The translations under genes were made by a program, and so were the position numbers. From Spirochaetales bacterium (GTDB taxonomy: Bacteria; Spirochaetota; Spirochaetia; DSM-27196; SLAA01), in the NCBI GenBank assembly GCA_007126415.1, contig SLBH01000346.1, positions 1-14,475 on the forward strand: a stretch of DNA of 14,475 bases, read 5' to 3'. The notes under the pieces were generated by a model. It was not told the origin of the DNA. It did not search any database and saw nothing but the letters and a program-made list of their open reading frames with translations. This document shows positions 5,741 through 12,513 of this stretch, piece by piece. Positions within the stretch are counted from its first letter, which is position 1, and every line of letters starts with the position of its first letter.

Positions 5741-6691
5741 ATGCAACGCCGCGTTCCGGTAACGCTCATAACCGGTTTTCTAGGCGCCGGCAAGAGTACC
5801 CTCATCAATGAAATCATCTCCCGCTTTTCTGAGCACCGCTTCGGGGTAGTGGTCAACGAGTTTGGGGAGGTTGCTCTCGAGAGCTCCATAATCGATGCAG
5901 GAGTCGACGAGGTGGTTGAGCTTTCGGGAGGATGCATGTGTTGCGTCACGCGACGAGATCTCGGGCGAGCGCTCAAGACGCTGCTCGCCTATCGTGGCGA
6001 GCTCGACCGGGTGCTGCTCGAGGCTTCGGGAATGTCGGATCCGCTGCCTATACTGCAAACCTTGAACAAGCGTGCGATCGCGGCGGGAGCATTTCTAGAC
6101 TCGGTGATCACGGTTGTAGACCTCGCACGCTTTCAAGAGCTGCTGCCCGAGTACGAGACGGTGCGCGCACAACTTGAACACGCCGATATCGTGCTGATGT
6201 CACGGCAGGGCGAGACCGACGACGACCGTCGCGACGTGGCGATAGAACAAATCCGCGAGATCGCTCCGCGGGCGCGCCTGGTGCCGTTTGAGAGCGCTGA
6301 GACGCTCGAGCCGCTGTTTGCCGGCCATGGGTACGAAGGCCGGCGGCGGTCGGACCTCGAGCTGGAGTACAGCGCAGTCAAACTACGCCACGCAGAGCTT
6401 CACAGCGTACTGTTTCAGTCGGAGGCCCCCCTGCGCATCGACGGGCTTCGTGAGTTACTCGGTGATCTCCCGGCGGGCTTGGTTCGTGCAAAGGGGTACA
6501 TCTACCTCGACGGCAAGGACGGCCGGAAACACAAGATGCTGTTACAGGTCGTCGGGCGGCGCGGCAACCTTCATGCCTCACCCTGGAAGCGTGGTGAGGA
6601 GCGGCATACCGCGTTGCTGTTTATCGGAAACAATCTCGATGAGCAGAATCTGCGGACGCGCCTCGAAGCCTGCCGGAAGGATGTTTCATGA
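5741..6691 (+). CDS. CobW/COG0523 family metal-chaperone NTPase with degenerate NKxD motif
   Basis: This 316-residue P-loop protein belongs to the CobW/YjiA/ZNG1 group, which delivers Zn, Co or Ni to target proteins at the cost of nucleotide hydrolysis. Visible features are Walker A GFLGAGKST (12-20), a conserved VVVNEFGE segment (37-43), the metal-binding CxCC motif as GCMCC (C65, C67, C68), EASGMSDP (94-101), VVDLARF (125-131), and a CobW_C domain from about residue 217 to the end. The base-recognition motif is odd. Where the family has ADxVLLNKxDL, this protein reads ADIVLMSRQGE (148-158), so N, K and D are all replaced. No His-rich metal-storage stretch follows. Start ATG 5741 lies just after the SanA-type stop, with AGAGGAG upstream. 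The 3' end overlaps the transporter start as ATGA. The metal is not readable from sequence; the transporter neighbour suggests Ni or Co. Confidence 0.92.
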   Translation: MQRRVPVTLITGFLGAGKSTLINEIISRFSEHRFGVVVNEFGEVALESSIIDAGVDEVVELSGGCMCCVTRRDLGRALKTLLAYRGELDRVLLEASGMSDPLPILQTLNKRAIAAGAFLDSVITVVDLARFQELLPEYETVRAQLEHADIVLMSRQGETDDDRRDVAIEQIREIAPRARLVPFESAETLEPLFAGHGYEGRRRSDLELEYSAVKLRHAELHSVLFQSEAPLRIDGLRELLGDLPAGLVRAKGYIYLDGKDGRKHKMLLQVVGRRGNLHASPWKRGEERHTALLFIGNNLDEQNLRTRLEACRKDVS

Positions 6692-7725
6692 GACGATCGT
6701 TTGTGGCGGTTCTGATGGTGGTGTTCGCGGTGCTCGCCGGCGGCGCGGTGTTGCAGGCGCAACCCAATCCGTTTTTCGGAGACCCGTCGCAACCGCAATC
6801 GCCGCAGGAACAACCCTCCGAGGGGCGCCCGGGAGACGCGGGGCGTTTCGGCGCGCCGGCGGCCGAGGGGGCAAGCGGTGCAGCGCTCTCCGGGGCGCCG
6901 GCATGGTTGCTTCGCTTGCAACGCGAGCTAAACACACGCTTGACCGCGTTCATTCGTGAGATGGGCGCCACTACCGGTAACCCGCGAGCCTGGGTTGCGG
7001 TAATCGGCGCGTCGTTCCTGTACGGGCTAATGCACTCGTTCTTACCCGGTCATCGCAAGACGGTGATTGTTTCGTACTATCTCTCGGAGGACGCCGAGGT
7101 GCTCCACGGAGTACTCGCGGGCGTGTTGTTTGCGCTCATGCACGCGCTGTCGGCGGTCGCGATCATCGCCGGAGTGTACTTCCTCGTCGACGGGGCGCTG
7201 AGTCAAACCGTGGTGCTGATGGGGTCACGGGTGCAAGCGGTGAGCTCGGGGCTGATTATGCTGGTGGGGCTTGCATTCGTGCTTGTGAAGCTGAAGCAGC
7301 TGCGAGATGCGCGACGCAACGCGGTCGCCGCGAGGGTAGGGCGCGAGCTGAACCTGGGCGCGGCCGTCGAGGGGGCGGATGCAGAACTGTCCGGCGCTCA
7401 GGCCGAGCGACTGCGGATACCGCGCGAGCGATTTTTCCCGTTGGTGCTTTCGACCGGCATTGTTCCCTGTCCGGGCACTACGTTGCTGCTGTTGTTCACG
7501 CTCTCTCTGGGGCTGATACGCGTGGGGATCGTCGCGATCGTTTCGATGTCGGTGGGAATCGCGATCGCGCTGTCGGCGGTTGCGGTCTTGACGATCGTGT
7601 TCAAGCGTAACATCGCGCGCCGGCTCGACCGCCGAGGCGGTCACATGCTGCACACCGCGATCGAGCTCGCAGGCGCGAGTTTCATTTTCCTGTTCGGCTT
7701 CGTGACGATGTTCGCATTCCTGTGA
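6688..7725 (+). CDS. NicO/RcnA-type nickel-cobalt transporter family membrane protein
   Basis: This 345-residue protein has a cleavable signal peptide (core at about 5-20, likely cut after LQA at 24) and a Pro/Gly/Glu/Ala-rich spacer at 25-72. Six hydrophobic segments follow, at roughly 102-118, 138-165, 183-202, 250-275, 278-304 and 325-345. HSFLPGHRKT (116-125) corresponds to the HxxxPGHxKT signature of RcnA-type exporters. H152 (MHALSAV) is the second family histidine, and GIVPCPG (257-263) is the other family hallmark. RcnA lowers Ni and Co in the cytoplasm, while other NicO members import, so direction is uncertain. The connecting loop at 205-245 has no His cluster, unlike E. coli RcnA. 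It overlaps the CobW gene by 4 bp, indicating translational coupling and a joint role in metal handling. Confidence 0.85.
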   Translation: MRRSFVAVLMVVFAVLAGGAVLQAQPNPFFGDPSQPQSPQEQPSEGRPGDAGRFGAPAAEGASGAALSGAPAWLLRLQRELNTRLTAFIREMGATTGNPRAWVAVIGASFLYGLMHSFLPGHRKTVIVSYYLSEDAEVLHGVLAGVLFALMHALSAVAIIAGVYFLVDGALSQTVVLMGSRVQAVSSGLIMLVGLAFVLVKLKQLRDARRNAVAARVGRELNLGAAVEGADAELSGAQAERLRIPRERFFPLVLSTGIVPCPGTTLLLLFTLSLGLIRVGIVAIVSMSVGIAIALSAVAVLTIVFKRNIARRLDRRGGHMLHTAIELAGASFIFLFGFVTMFAFL

Positions 7726-7727
7726 GT

Positions 7728-9911
7728 TCAAGCGAGAAAGCTATCGAGCATCTCTCGAACCTCGTCGACCGAGTTCAAGAAATACGTGGCGTTCGAGACA
7801 ACGGCCCCGACCCGGATGGTGTAGGCGTCTTCAGGTAGCACCGCGAACATGTCCTCGTCGGTCCAGTCGTCACCGATCGCGATCACGAAATCCCACTCGT
7901 CTTTTGCGTAGCACGCGGTCGCCGCACGCCCCTTGTTGATGTTCGAGTTCTTGATCTCGAGTACTTTGTTGCCTTCGAGGATCGAGACATCGAGGTTACT
8001 GGTGAGGCTGAGAAGCGCATCCTTGAGCTCGGCGAGGCGCACGGCCGCGAGCTCCGGTTCGGCGCGGCGATAATGCCAGGCGAGCGAGAACTCTTTTTCC
8101 TCGACCGTGGCGCCCGGAGTTCTGTCGACGTGCAGCTGAAGGATCGGCAGAATCGTGTCTTTCCAGTCGCTATTGATCTGCTCGATGACTCGCCAGTCGC
8201 CCCCGGCCTCGCGCATCCAGACGCCATGACCGCCGATCAGCGTAATATCGAGTGCACCGAGATGCTCGTCGAGGAACTGCTTACCACGACCGCTGATCAC
8301 CGCAACCTCGTTTTGTTCGTCGGCCCCCAGCCGCGCGAGTATATCGCGTATGTGCTCGTCGGGGGTGGCCTGCTCGGGACGCTCGGTGAAGCTCTTGAGC
8401 GTGCCGTCGTAGTCGAGCAGCAGGAGTCGGCGCTTTGCATTGCGATAATCGGCCACGATGCGGCCCGAGACCTGCGGCGTGATCCGTTTTGCGAGGAACG
8501 GCTTCTGTAGCTCCGGTGTTGTCGTGAGTTTATCCATGAAGTCGTGCGCCCACTGCATCACGTTGTAGCGGCGCAAGCGATCGTGCATACGCTCGTTGCG
8601 GCGGCGGCGTTCGTCTGTCGGCAGCGTGAGCGCGGTATGGATGCTATCGCCGATCTGGTCGATATTGCTTGAGTTGACCATGATGGTCTCGCCCAGCTCG
8701 CGCGCTGCACCCGCGGTCTCGCTGAGCACAACTACACCGTTCTTCTCGGTGTTCGCGGCAATGTATTCTTTCGCGATGAGGTTCATGCCGTCGCGAATTG
8801 GGGTAACGAGCAAGATCTCGGCAAGGTAGTAGAGCGCCGTCAACTCTTCAAACGGAAAGGCGCGGTAGAAGTACACAACCGGCGTCCAGCCGATGGTGCC
8901 GTAGGTGCCGTTGATTTCGCCGACGAGCTCGTCTATCTCGCGCTTCAACTCGCCGTACTGCGGGACCTGGGTGCGCGACGGCGCAACGATCATAACCATG
9001 CTTACGGTTTCGTGATAATCGGAGTGTGTTTCAAGAAACCGCAGAAACCCGCGCAGGCGTTGAATGATGCCTTTGCTATAGTCAAGGCGGTCTACCGAGA
9101 GGATCAAACGCTGTCCGCCGAGCTCCTCGCGCATGCGCGCGATATTGGCCTGAACCTCGGGGCGCTGCGGAGCCTGGGCGTACTTCTCGTAGTCAATGCC
9201 CATCGGGAAGACGTCTACCTTGATCAAGCGGTGCTGGCGCATAATCTTGGCCATGCTGTGCTCGAAACCGGTGATACGGCGCACGCTGCTTAAGAAATGT
9301 CGCGCATAGTCATAGGTATGAAAACCGATCAGATCGGCCCCGAGCATGCCGGTGAGAATCTCGTGGCGCCACGGGAGTAGGCGGAACAGCTCGTACGACG
9401 GGAACGGGATATGCAGAAAAAAACCGATTTTCACATCCGGAAATGCTTCCTTAATGAGATCGGGCAGGAGCAGGAGTTGGTAATCGTGGATCCAGACGTA
9501 GTCGTCGGGCTCCACAAACTCCGACACGCGCCGAAAGAAACGCTCGTTCACCGCTTTGTACGACTCCCAGAGAGCGTTGTCGTACTCTACGTAGCTGGGA
9601 AAGTAGTGAAACAGCGGCCAGATGATATTGTTGCAGAATCCAAAGTAGAAACGATCGAGATCTTCATGCGTCAACGGAACCGGCACGCTCTTGTGATCTT
9701 TGCGCAGAATCTGCTCGATCTCTTGTGAGAGCTCGGGGCTAATATCGTCCTCGGCGATACCGCTCCAGCCGATCCAAAGACTGTTCTCCTTGGCGTGCAA
9801 CGAGCTCAGCCCGGTAGCGAGCCCCCCCACGCTCGGCGTAAACGCCGGTGTACCGTCCTCCATTTTTACCGAGGTAGACAGTCTGTTAGAAACGAGTATT
9901 GTTTTTCCCAT
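7728..9911 (-). CDS. otsAB: Bifunctional trehalose-6-phosphate synthase/phosphatase (OtsA-OtsB fusion)
   Basis: This 727-residue cytoplasmic enzyme joins two activities that make trehalose from a nucleotide sugar (usually UDP-glucose) and glucose 6-phosphate. Residues 1-465 are a GT20 synthase: R10 in the SNRL loop, W98 (IIWPLFHY), D143 (IHDYQL), H167 (FLHIPFP), R275 and K280 (DRLDYSKG), D374 (RDGMNL) and E382. After a short linker, residues about 493-727 are a HAD phosphatase: D500 and D502 in LDYDGTL, S540 in VISGRG, K660 in NINKG and the acidic GDDWTDEDMF (680-689). All key residues look intact, so both halves should be active. Separate otsA and otsB genes are the rule in enterobacteria. 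The gene converges on the transporter with 2 bp between stops. It has no Shine-Dalgarno sequence but a promoter ending right at the ATG. Trehalose serves as osmolyte or stress protectant. Confidence 0.96.
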   Translation of the reverse strand: MGKTILVSNRLSTSVKMEDGTPAFTPSVGGLATGLSSLHAKENSLWIGWSGIAEDDISPELSQEIEQILRKDHKSVPVPLTHEDLDRFYFGFCNNIIWPLFHYFPSYVEYDNALWESYKAVNERFFRRVSEFVEPDDYVWIHDYQLLLLPDLIKEAFPDVKIGFFLHIPFPSYELFRLLPWRHEILTGMLGADLIGFHTYDYARHFLSSVRRITGFEHSMAKIMRQHRLIKVDVFPMGIDYEKYAQAPQRPEVQANIARMREELGGQRLILSVDRLDYSKGIIQRLRGFLRFLETHSDYHETVSMVMIVAPSRTQVPQYGELKREIDELVGEINGTYGTIGWTPVVYFYRAFPFEELTALYYLAEILLVTPIRDGMNLIAKEYIAANTEKNGVVVLSETAGAARELGETIMVNSSNIDQIGDSIHTALTLPTDERRRRNERMHDRLRRYNVMQWAHDFMDKLTTTPELQKPFLAKRITPQVSGRIVADYRNAKRRLLLLDYDGTLKSFTERPEQATPDEHIRDILARLGADEQNEVAVISGRGKQFLDEHLGALDITLIGGHGVWMREAGGDWRVIEQINSDWKDTILPILQLHVDRTPGATVEEKEFSLAWHYRRAEPELAAVRLAELKDALLSLTSNLDVSILEGNKVLEIKNSNINKGRAATACYAKDEWDFVIAIGDDWTDEDMFAVLPEDAYTIRVGAVVSNATYFLNSVDEVREMLDSFLA

Positions 9912-9946
9912 GCCGAAAGTATAGCTCGAATGTGGCGAGCGGTAAA
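9912..9946 (-). promoter_or_regulatory. Promoter for otsAB predicting a leaderless mRNA
   Basis: On the minus strand, TTTACC (9946-9941) and TATACT (9923-9918) are separated by 17 bp, with four of six and five of six consensus matches. Only six bases, TTCGGC, lie between the -10 box and the ATG at 9911. Transcription should therefore begin at or next to the A of the start codon. The absence of any AGGA-like site before the ATG agrees with leaderless translation. Confidence 0.55.
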
Positions 9947-10033
9947 CAGCGCCGCCGCCGGCGCGCCACCGGTCCCGGGCGCCGCCCCCCGCGTCGCTCG
10001 GCTCCTCCGGCTTTCGGTCGGCTCTCGGCCGCT
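9947..10033. other. GC-rich gap between nfnB and the otsAB promoter
   Basis: This stretch downstream of nfnB is very GC-rich and has several short self-complementary pieces (for example GCGCC and GGCGC about ten bases apart on the minus strand). None is followed by a T-run, and I find no convincing terminator or gene. Read-through from nfnB into otsAB is possible. Confidence 0.4.
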
Positions 10034-11521
10034 TCAGGTGCCGCTGAGCTCCCGATGGATTGAGTCCGCCGCCTTGCGACCTTCGCCCATCGCGAGAATC
10101 ACGGTCGCGGCGCCGAGAACGATATCGCCGCCGGCGTATACCCGCTCCATAGAGGTTCTGCCGGTGTCATCGGTGATGATGTTACCCCATTTGTTTGTCT
10201 CAAGCTCGGGCGTCGTCTGAGTGATCAGCGGATGAGAGTCGTTCCCGATAGAGACCAAGGCGGTGTCGACCTCAATCACCGACTCGCTGTCCGGTATAAC
10301 AACCGGCCGGCGGCGGCCGGAGTCGTCGGGCTCGCCGAGTTCGTACGACAGGCATTCGATCCCGACCACGCGCCCGCGCTCATCTCCAAGAATGCGCTTG
10401 GGGCTTCGAAGGAAATGAAAGCGAACGCCTTCCTCCTCGGCGTGATCAACTTCTTCGACGCGCGCGGGCATCTCGGTTCTGGTGCGGCGATAGATGACGT
10501 TGACCTCCTCCGCTCCGAGGCGTACCGCGGTGCGGGCTGCGTCCATCGCGACGTTACCGCCACCAAATACCGCCACCTTGCGCGGCTGGAAGATCGGGGT
10601 ATCCGCACGCTCGCGGTCGTAGGCCTTCATCATGTTGCTGCGCGTCAAGTACTCGTTTGCCGAGAACACGCCGACGAGGTTCTCGCCTTCGATCCCGAGA
10701 AACTTCGGTAACCCCGCTCCGCTGCCGATGAAGATCGCGTCGAAGCCGTCTTTCGCGATCAGGTCTTTGAGCTTGCGCGTGCGCCCAACCAAGAAATTCG
10801 TGCGAATCTCCACGCCCATATGCTTGAGCGTTTCGATCTCCTCGTCGACTATCGCCTTCGGCAGGCGAAACTCCGGGATTCCGTACACCATTACCCCTCC
10901 GGGGCGGTGAAACGCCTCGAGCATCGTGACCGCGTGGCCCTCGCGGCGGAGGTCGGCCGCCACGGTGATGCTCGCGGGCCCGGTTCCTATCACCGCGACA
11001 CGTTTCCCGGTCTCGGGTTTCACAGCCGGGGCGTCCTGACCGGCGGACGCACGCGCACGGTCGGCGACGAAGCGCTCGAGCCGCCCGATCGAGACCGACT
11101 GCATCGGGTCCTTGAAGACCTTTCCGACGGTACACGCCTCCTGGCACTGGTTTTCCTGGGGGCACACGCGCCCACAGATCGCCGGGAGGATGTTGGTTTC
11201 GCGAATAATCGAGATGGACTGGTTGTACTCGCGGTCCTCGATTGCTTGAATGAACGCCGGGATGTTGATGCGGACCGGGCACCCCTCGATGCAGGGAGCG
11301 TTTTTGCACTGGAGGCAGCGGGCGGCCTCAACGCGAGCTTGCGCCTCGCTGTAGCCGTAGGTCACTTCCGACATTGTGAAACGGCGCTCGTTCGGGTCCT
11401 GCGCCGGCATCTCTTGCTGCGGGATCGCCAACCGCTCTTTACGCGTCAGCTCCTTGCCCTCAAACGAGGCGAGCAGGTGTTGTGCCTCGGCCTCCAGCTG
11501 TTCCGACGTCTTGGTGCTCAT
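10034..11521 (-). CDS. nfnB: NfnB-type subunit of NADH-dependent ferredoxin:NADP+ oxidoreductase (GltD/GltA-like)
   Basis: This is the 495-residue large subunit of a probable electron-bifurcating transhydrogenase, which couples NADPH oxidation to reduction of ferredoxin and NAD+, or the reverse. Two Cys groups in the N-terminal domain, C69/C72/C77/C81 and C116/C120/C126/C130, should hold two [4Fe-4S] clusters. E108 in RETN lies where I recall a Glu ligand in the Thermotoga protein. FAD-binding VIGTGPAS (177-184) deviates from the usual GxGPAG by one Ser. VFGGGNVAMDAARTA (318-332) is the NADPH site, and YAGGDIVLGAATV (462-474) is the closing FAD motif. Taken alone it could be called a small glutamate synthase subunit, but its partner is NfnA and there is no glutamate synthase large subunit here. 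ATG 11521 overlaps the nfnA stop as ATGA and has GAGGAGA 7 nt upstream. Confidence 0.92.
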   Translation of the reverse strand: MSTKTSEQLEAEAQHLLASFEGKELTRKERLAIPQQEMPAQDPNERRFTMSEVTYGYSEAQARVEAARCLQCKNAPCIEGCPVRINIPAFIQAIEDREYNQSISIIRETNILPAICGRVCPQENQCQEACTVGKVFKDPMQSVSIGRLERFVADRARASAGQDAPAVKPETGKRVAVIGTGPASITVAADLRREGHAVTMLEAFHRPGGVMVYGIPEFRLPKAIVDEEIETLKHMGVEIRTNFLVGRTRKLKDLIAKDGFDAIFIGSGAGLPKFLGIEGENLVGVFSANEYLTRSNMMKAYDRERADTPIFQPRKVAVFGGGNVAMDAARTAVRLGAEEVNVIYRRTRTEMPARVEEVDHAEEEGVRFHFLRSPKRILGDERGRVVGIECLSYELGEPDDSGRRRPVVIPDSESVIEVDTALVSIGNDSHPLITQTTPELETNKWGNIITDDTGRTSMERVYAGGDIVLGAATVILAMGEGRKAADSIHRELSGT

Positions 11522-12357
11522 CTGTGCATCTCCTCGATCTTGCAGTTTTCGAGTGCTTGCTGCTCCTGCTCGCGGTATGCATCGAGCCGCTTGAGCATAT
11601 TGTCGAACTCAACCTCGCGACCGTCGAACTCGGGTCCGTCGATGCAGACGAACTTGGTCTCTCCGCCCACCGTTACGCGGCAGCCGCCGCACATGCCGGT
11701 GCCGTCCACCATTATTGTGTTCAGCGATACCATGACCGGGATGTCGTACGGCCGCACCGTCTCAACGCAGAACTTCATCATGACCGGCGGGCCGATCGCA
11801 ACCGCTAAATCGGGCGCGGGCTCGGCGGAGCAAACCTCCTCAAGCGGTTTGGTCACGAGCGCCTTACGCCCGTAAGAACCGTCGTCGGTACAGACGATAA
11901 GCTCATCGGCCACGGCGCGAACCTCGTCCTCGAGGATCACGAGCTCGCGGGTGCGCGCACCGATGATCGCGGTCACGTGGTTTCCGGCCTCCTTGAGCGC
12001 CTGCAGTATCGGGAAGAGCGGCGCAACTCCGATGCCGCCGCCGACCGCGACCACACGCCCAAAGCGGCGAATCTCGGTTGGGCGCCCGAGCGGGCCGAGG
12101 AGATTCGCGATCTCGTCGCCTTCTCGCAGTTCCGCCAACCGGCGAGTGGTGCGTCCTACCGCTTGAAAGATCAGCGTGACCGATCCTTCGGCTTGGTCTG
12201 CGTCGGCTATGGTGAGCGGAATACGCTCGCCGAAGTTGCTGTCGAGCTGTATGATGACAAACTGTCCGGGCTCACGCTCCTCGGCGATGAGCGGCGCCTC
12301 CACGCGTATGCGGAATACGTGCTCGGAAAGCTGTTGTTTTGCGAGTATACGATTCAC
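11518..12357 (-). CDS. nfnA: NfnA-type subunit (ferredoxin-NADP reductase-like, FAD and [2Fe-2S])
   Basis: This 279-residue flavoprotein is the small subunit partnering NfnB. The FAD-binding segment RIPLTIAD (45-52) is diagnostic for the NfnA/PyrK/HydG-like group. VVAVGGGIGVAPLFPI (102-117) is the nucleotide-binding loop and AIGPPVMMK (187-195) belongs to the NAD domain. C223, C226 and C238 in GTGMCGGC and KFVCIDGPEFD are [2Fe-2S] ligands. D218, just upstream, is my candidate fourth ligand, from memory of the Thermotoga structure. The start is GTG 12357, with AAGGA at 12366-12370 spaced 8 nt upstream. The 3' end overlaps nfnB by 4 bp, so the two subunits are translationally coupled. PyrK is excluded because no pyrD lies nearby and because the NfnB partner is present. 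Confidence 0.93.
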   Translation of the reverse strand: MNRILAKQQLSEHVFRIRVEAPLIAEEREPGQFVIIQLDSNFGERIPLTIADADQAEGSVTLIFQAVGRTTRRLAELREGDEIANLLGPLGRPTEIRRFGRVVAVGGGIGVAPLFPILQALKEAGNHVTAIIGARTRELVILEDEVRAVADELIVCTDDGSYGRKALVTKPLEEVCSAEPAPDLAVAIGPPVMMKFCVETVRPYDIPVMVSLNTIMVDGTGMCGGCRVTVGGETKFVCIDGPEFDGREVEFDNMLKRLDAYREQEQQALENCKIEEMHR

Positions 12358-12395
12358 TTCAAATATCCTTTGCAGTTCTGTATGCGGTAGCTACC

Positions 12396-12425
12396 ATAGT
12401 AGCACCAAAACCGAGATCGCGTCGA
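12396..12425 (-). promoter_or_regulatory. Candidate extended -10 promoter for nfnAB
   Basis: On the minus strand, TCGACG (12425-12420) and TACTAT (12401-12396) lie 18 bp apart, each matching consensus at four of six positions. The -10 is preceded by TGC, the TGn of an extended -10 element. Transcription would start near 12389 with a leader of about 31 nt that contains the AAGGA ribosome-binding site. Confidence 0.4.
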
Positions 12426-12431
12426 ACGGTA

Positions 12432-12453
12432 ATCACGATTGCAAAATCATGAT
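12432..12453. promoter_or_regulatory. 22-bp near-perfect palindrome upstream of nfnAB (possible regulator site)
   Basis: Nine-base arms (ATCATGATT and AATCGTGAT on the minus strand) flank TTGC and match as inverted repeats at eight of nine positions. The centre lies about 53 bp before the predicted nfnA transcription start and just upstream of the -35 box, a usual place for an activator. It is not the Rex consensus (TTGTGA-N6-TCACAA) or a standard FNR box. Confidence 0.45.
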
Positions 12454-12466
12454 CCCAATGTGGCCC

Positions 12467-12499
12467 AAAACTGAAGCCGCAGGGTGAGCCCTGTTTCAG
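12467..12499 (-). terminator. Probable intrinsic terminator of the AAA+ ATPase gene
   Basis: Fourteen bases after the stop codon the minus strand can form a two-part hairpin. CTGAA pairs with TTCAG at the base and CAGGG with CCCTG at the top, around a CTCA loop, with a small unequal internal loop between them. Four Ts (12470-12467) follow directly. The T-run is short, so termination may be partial. It separates the ATPase gene from the nfnAB promoter. Confidence 0.5.
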
Positions 12500-12513
12500 A
12501 CTTCGGCCGACGC

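Noticed and set aside
10034..11521. Glutamate synthase small subunit (gltD)
   Set aside because: Sequence similarity alone allows it, but the coupled upstream gene is a clear NfnA and no glutamate synthase large subunit lies in the window.
10820..11875. Plus-strand reading frame of 351 codons opposite nfnB and nfnA
   Set aside because: It lies antisense across two strongly supported genes and spans their overlap; its translation is Arg-rich without a recognisable domain.
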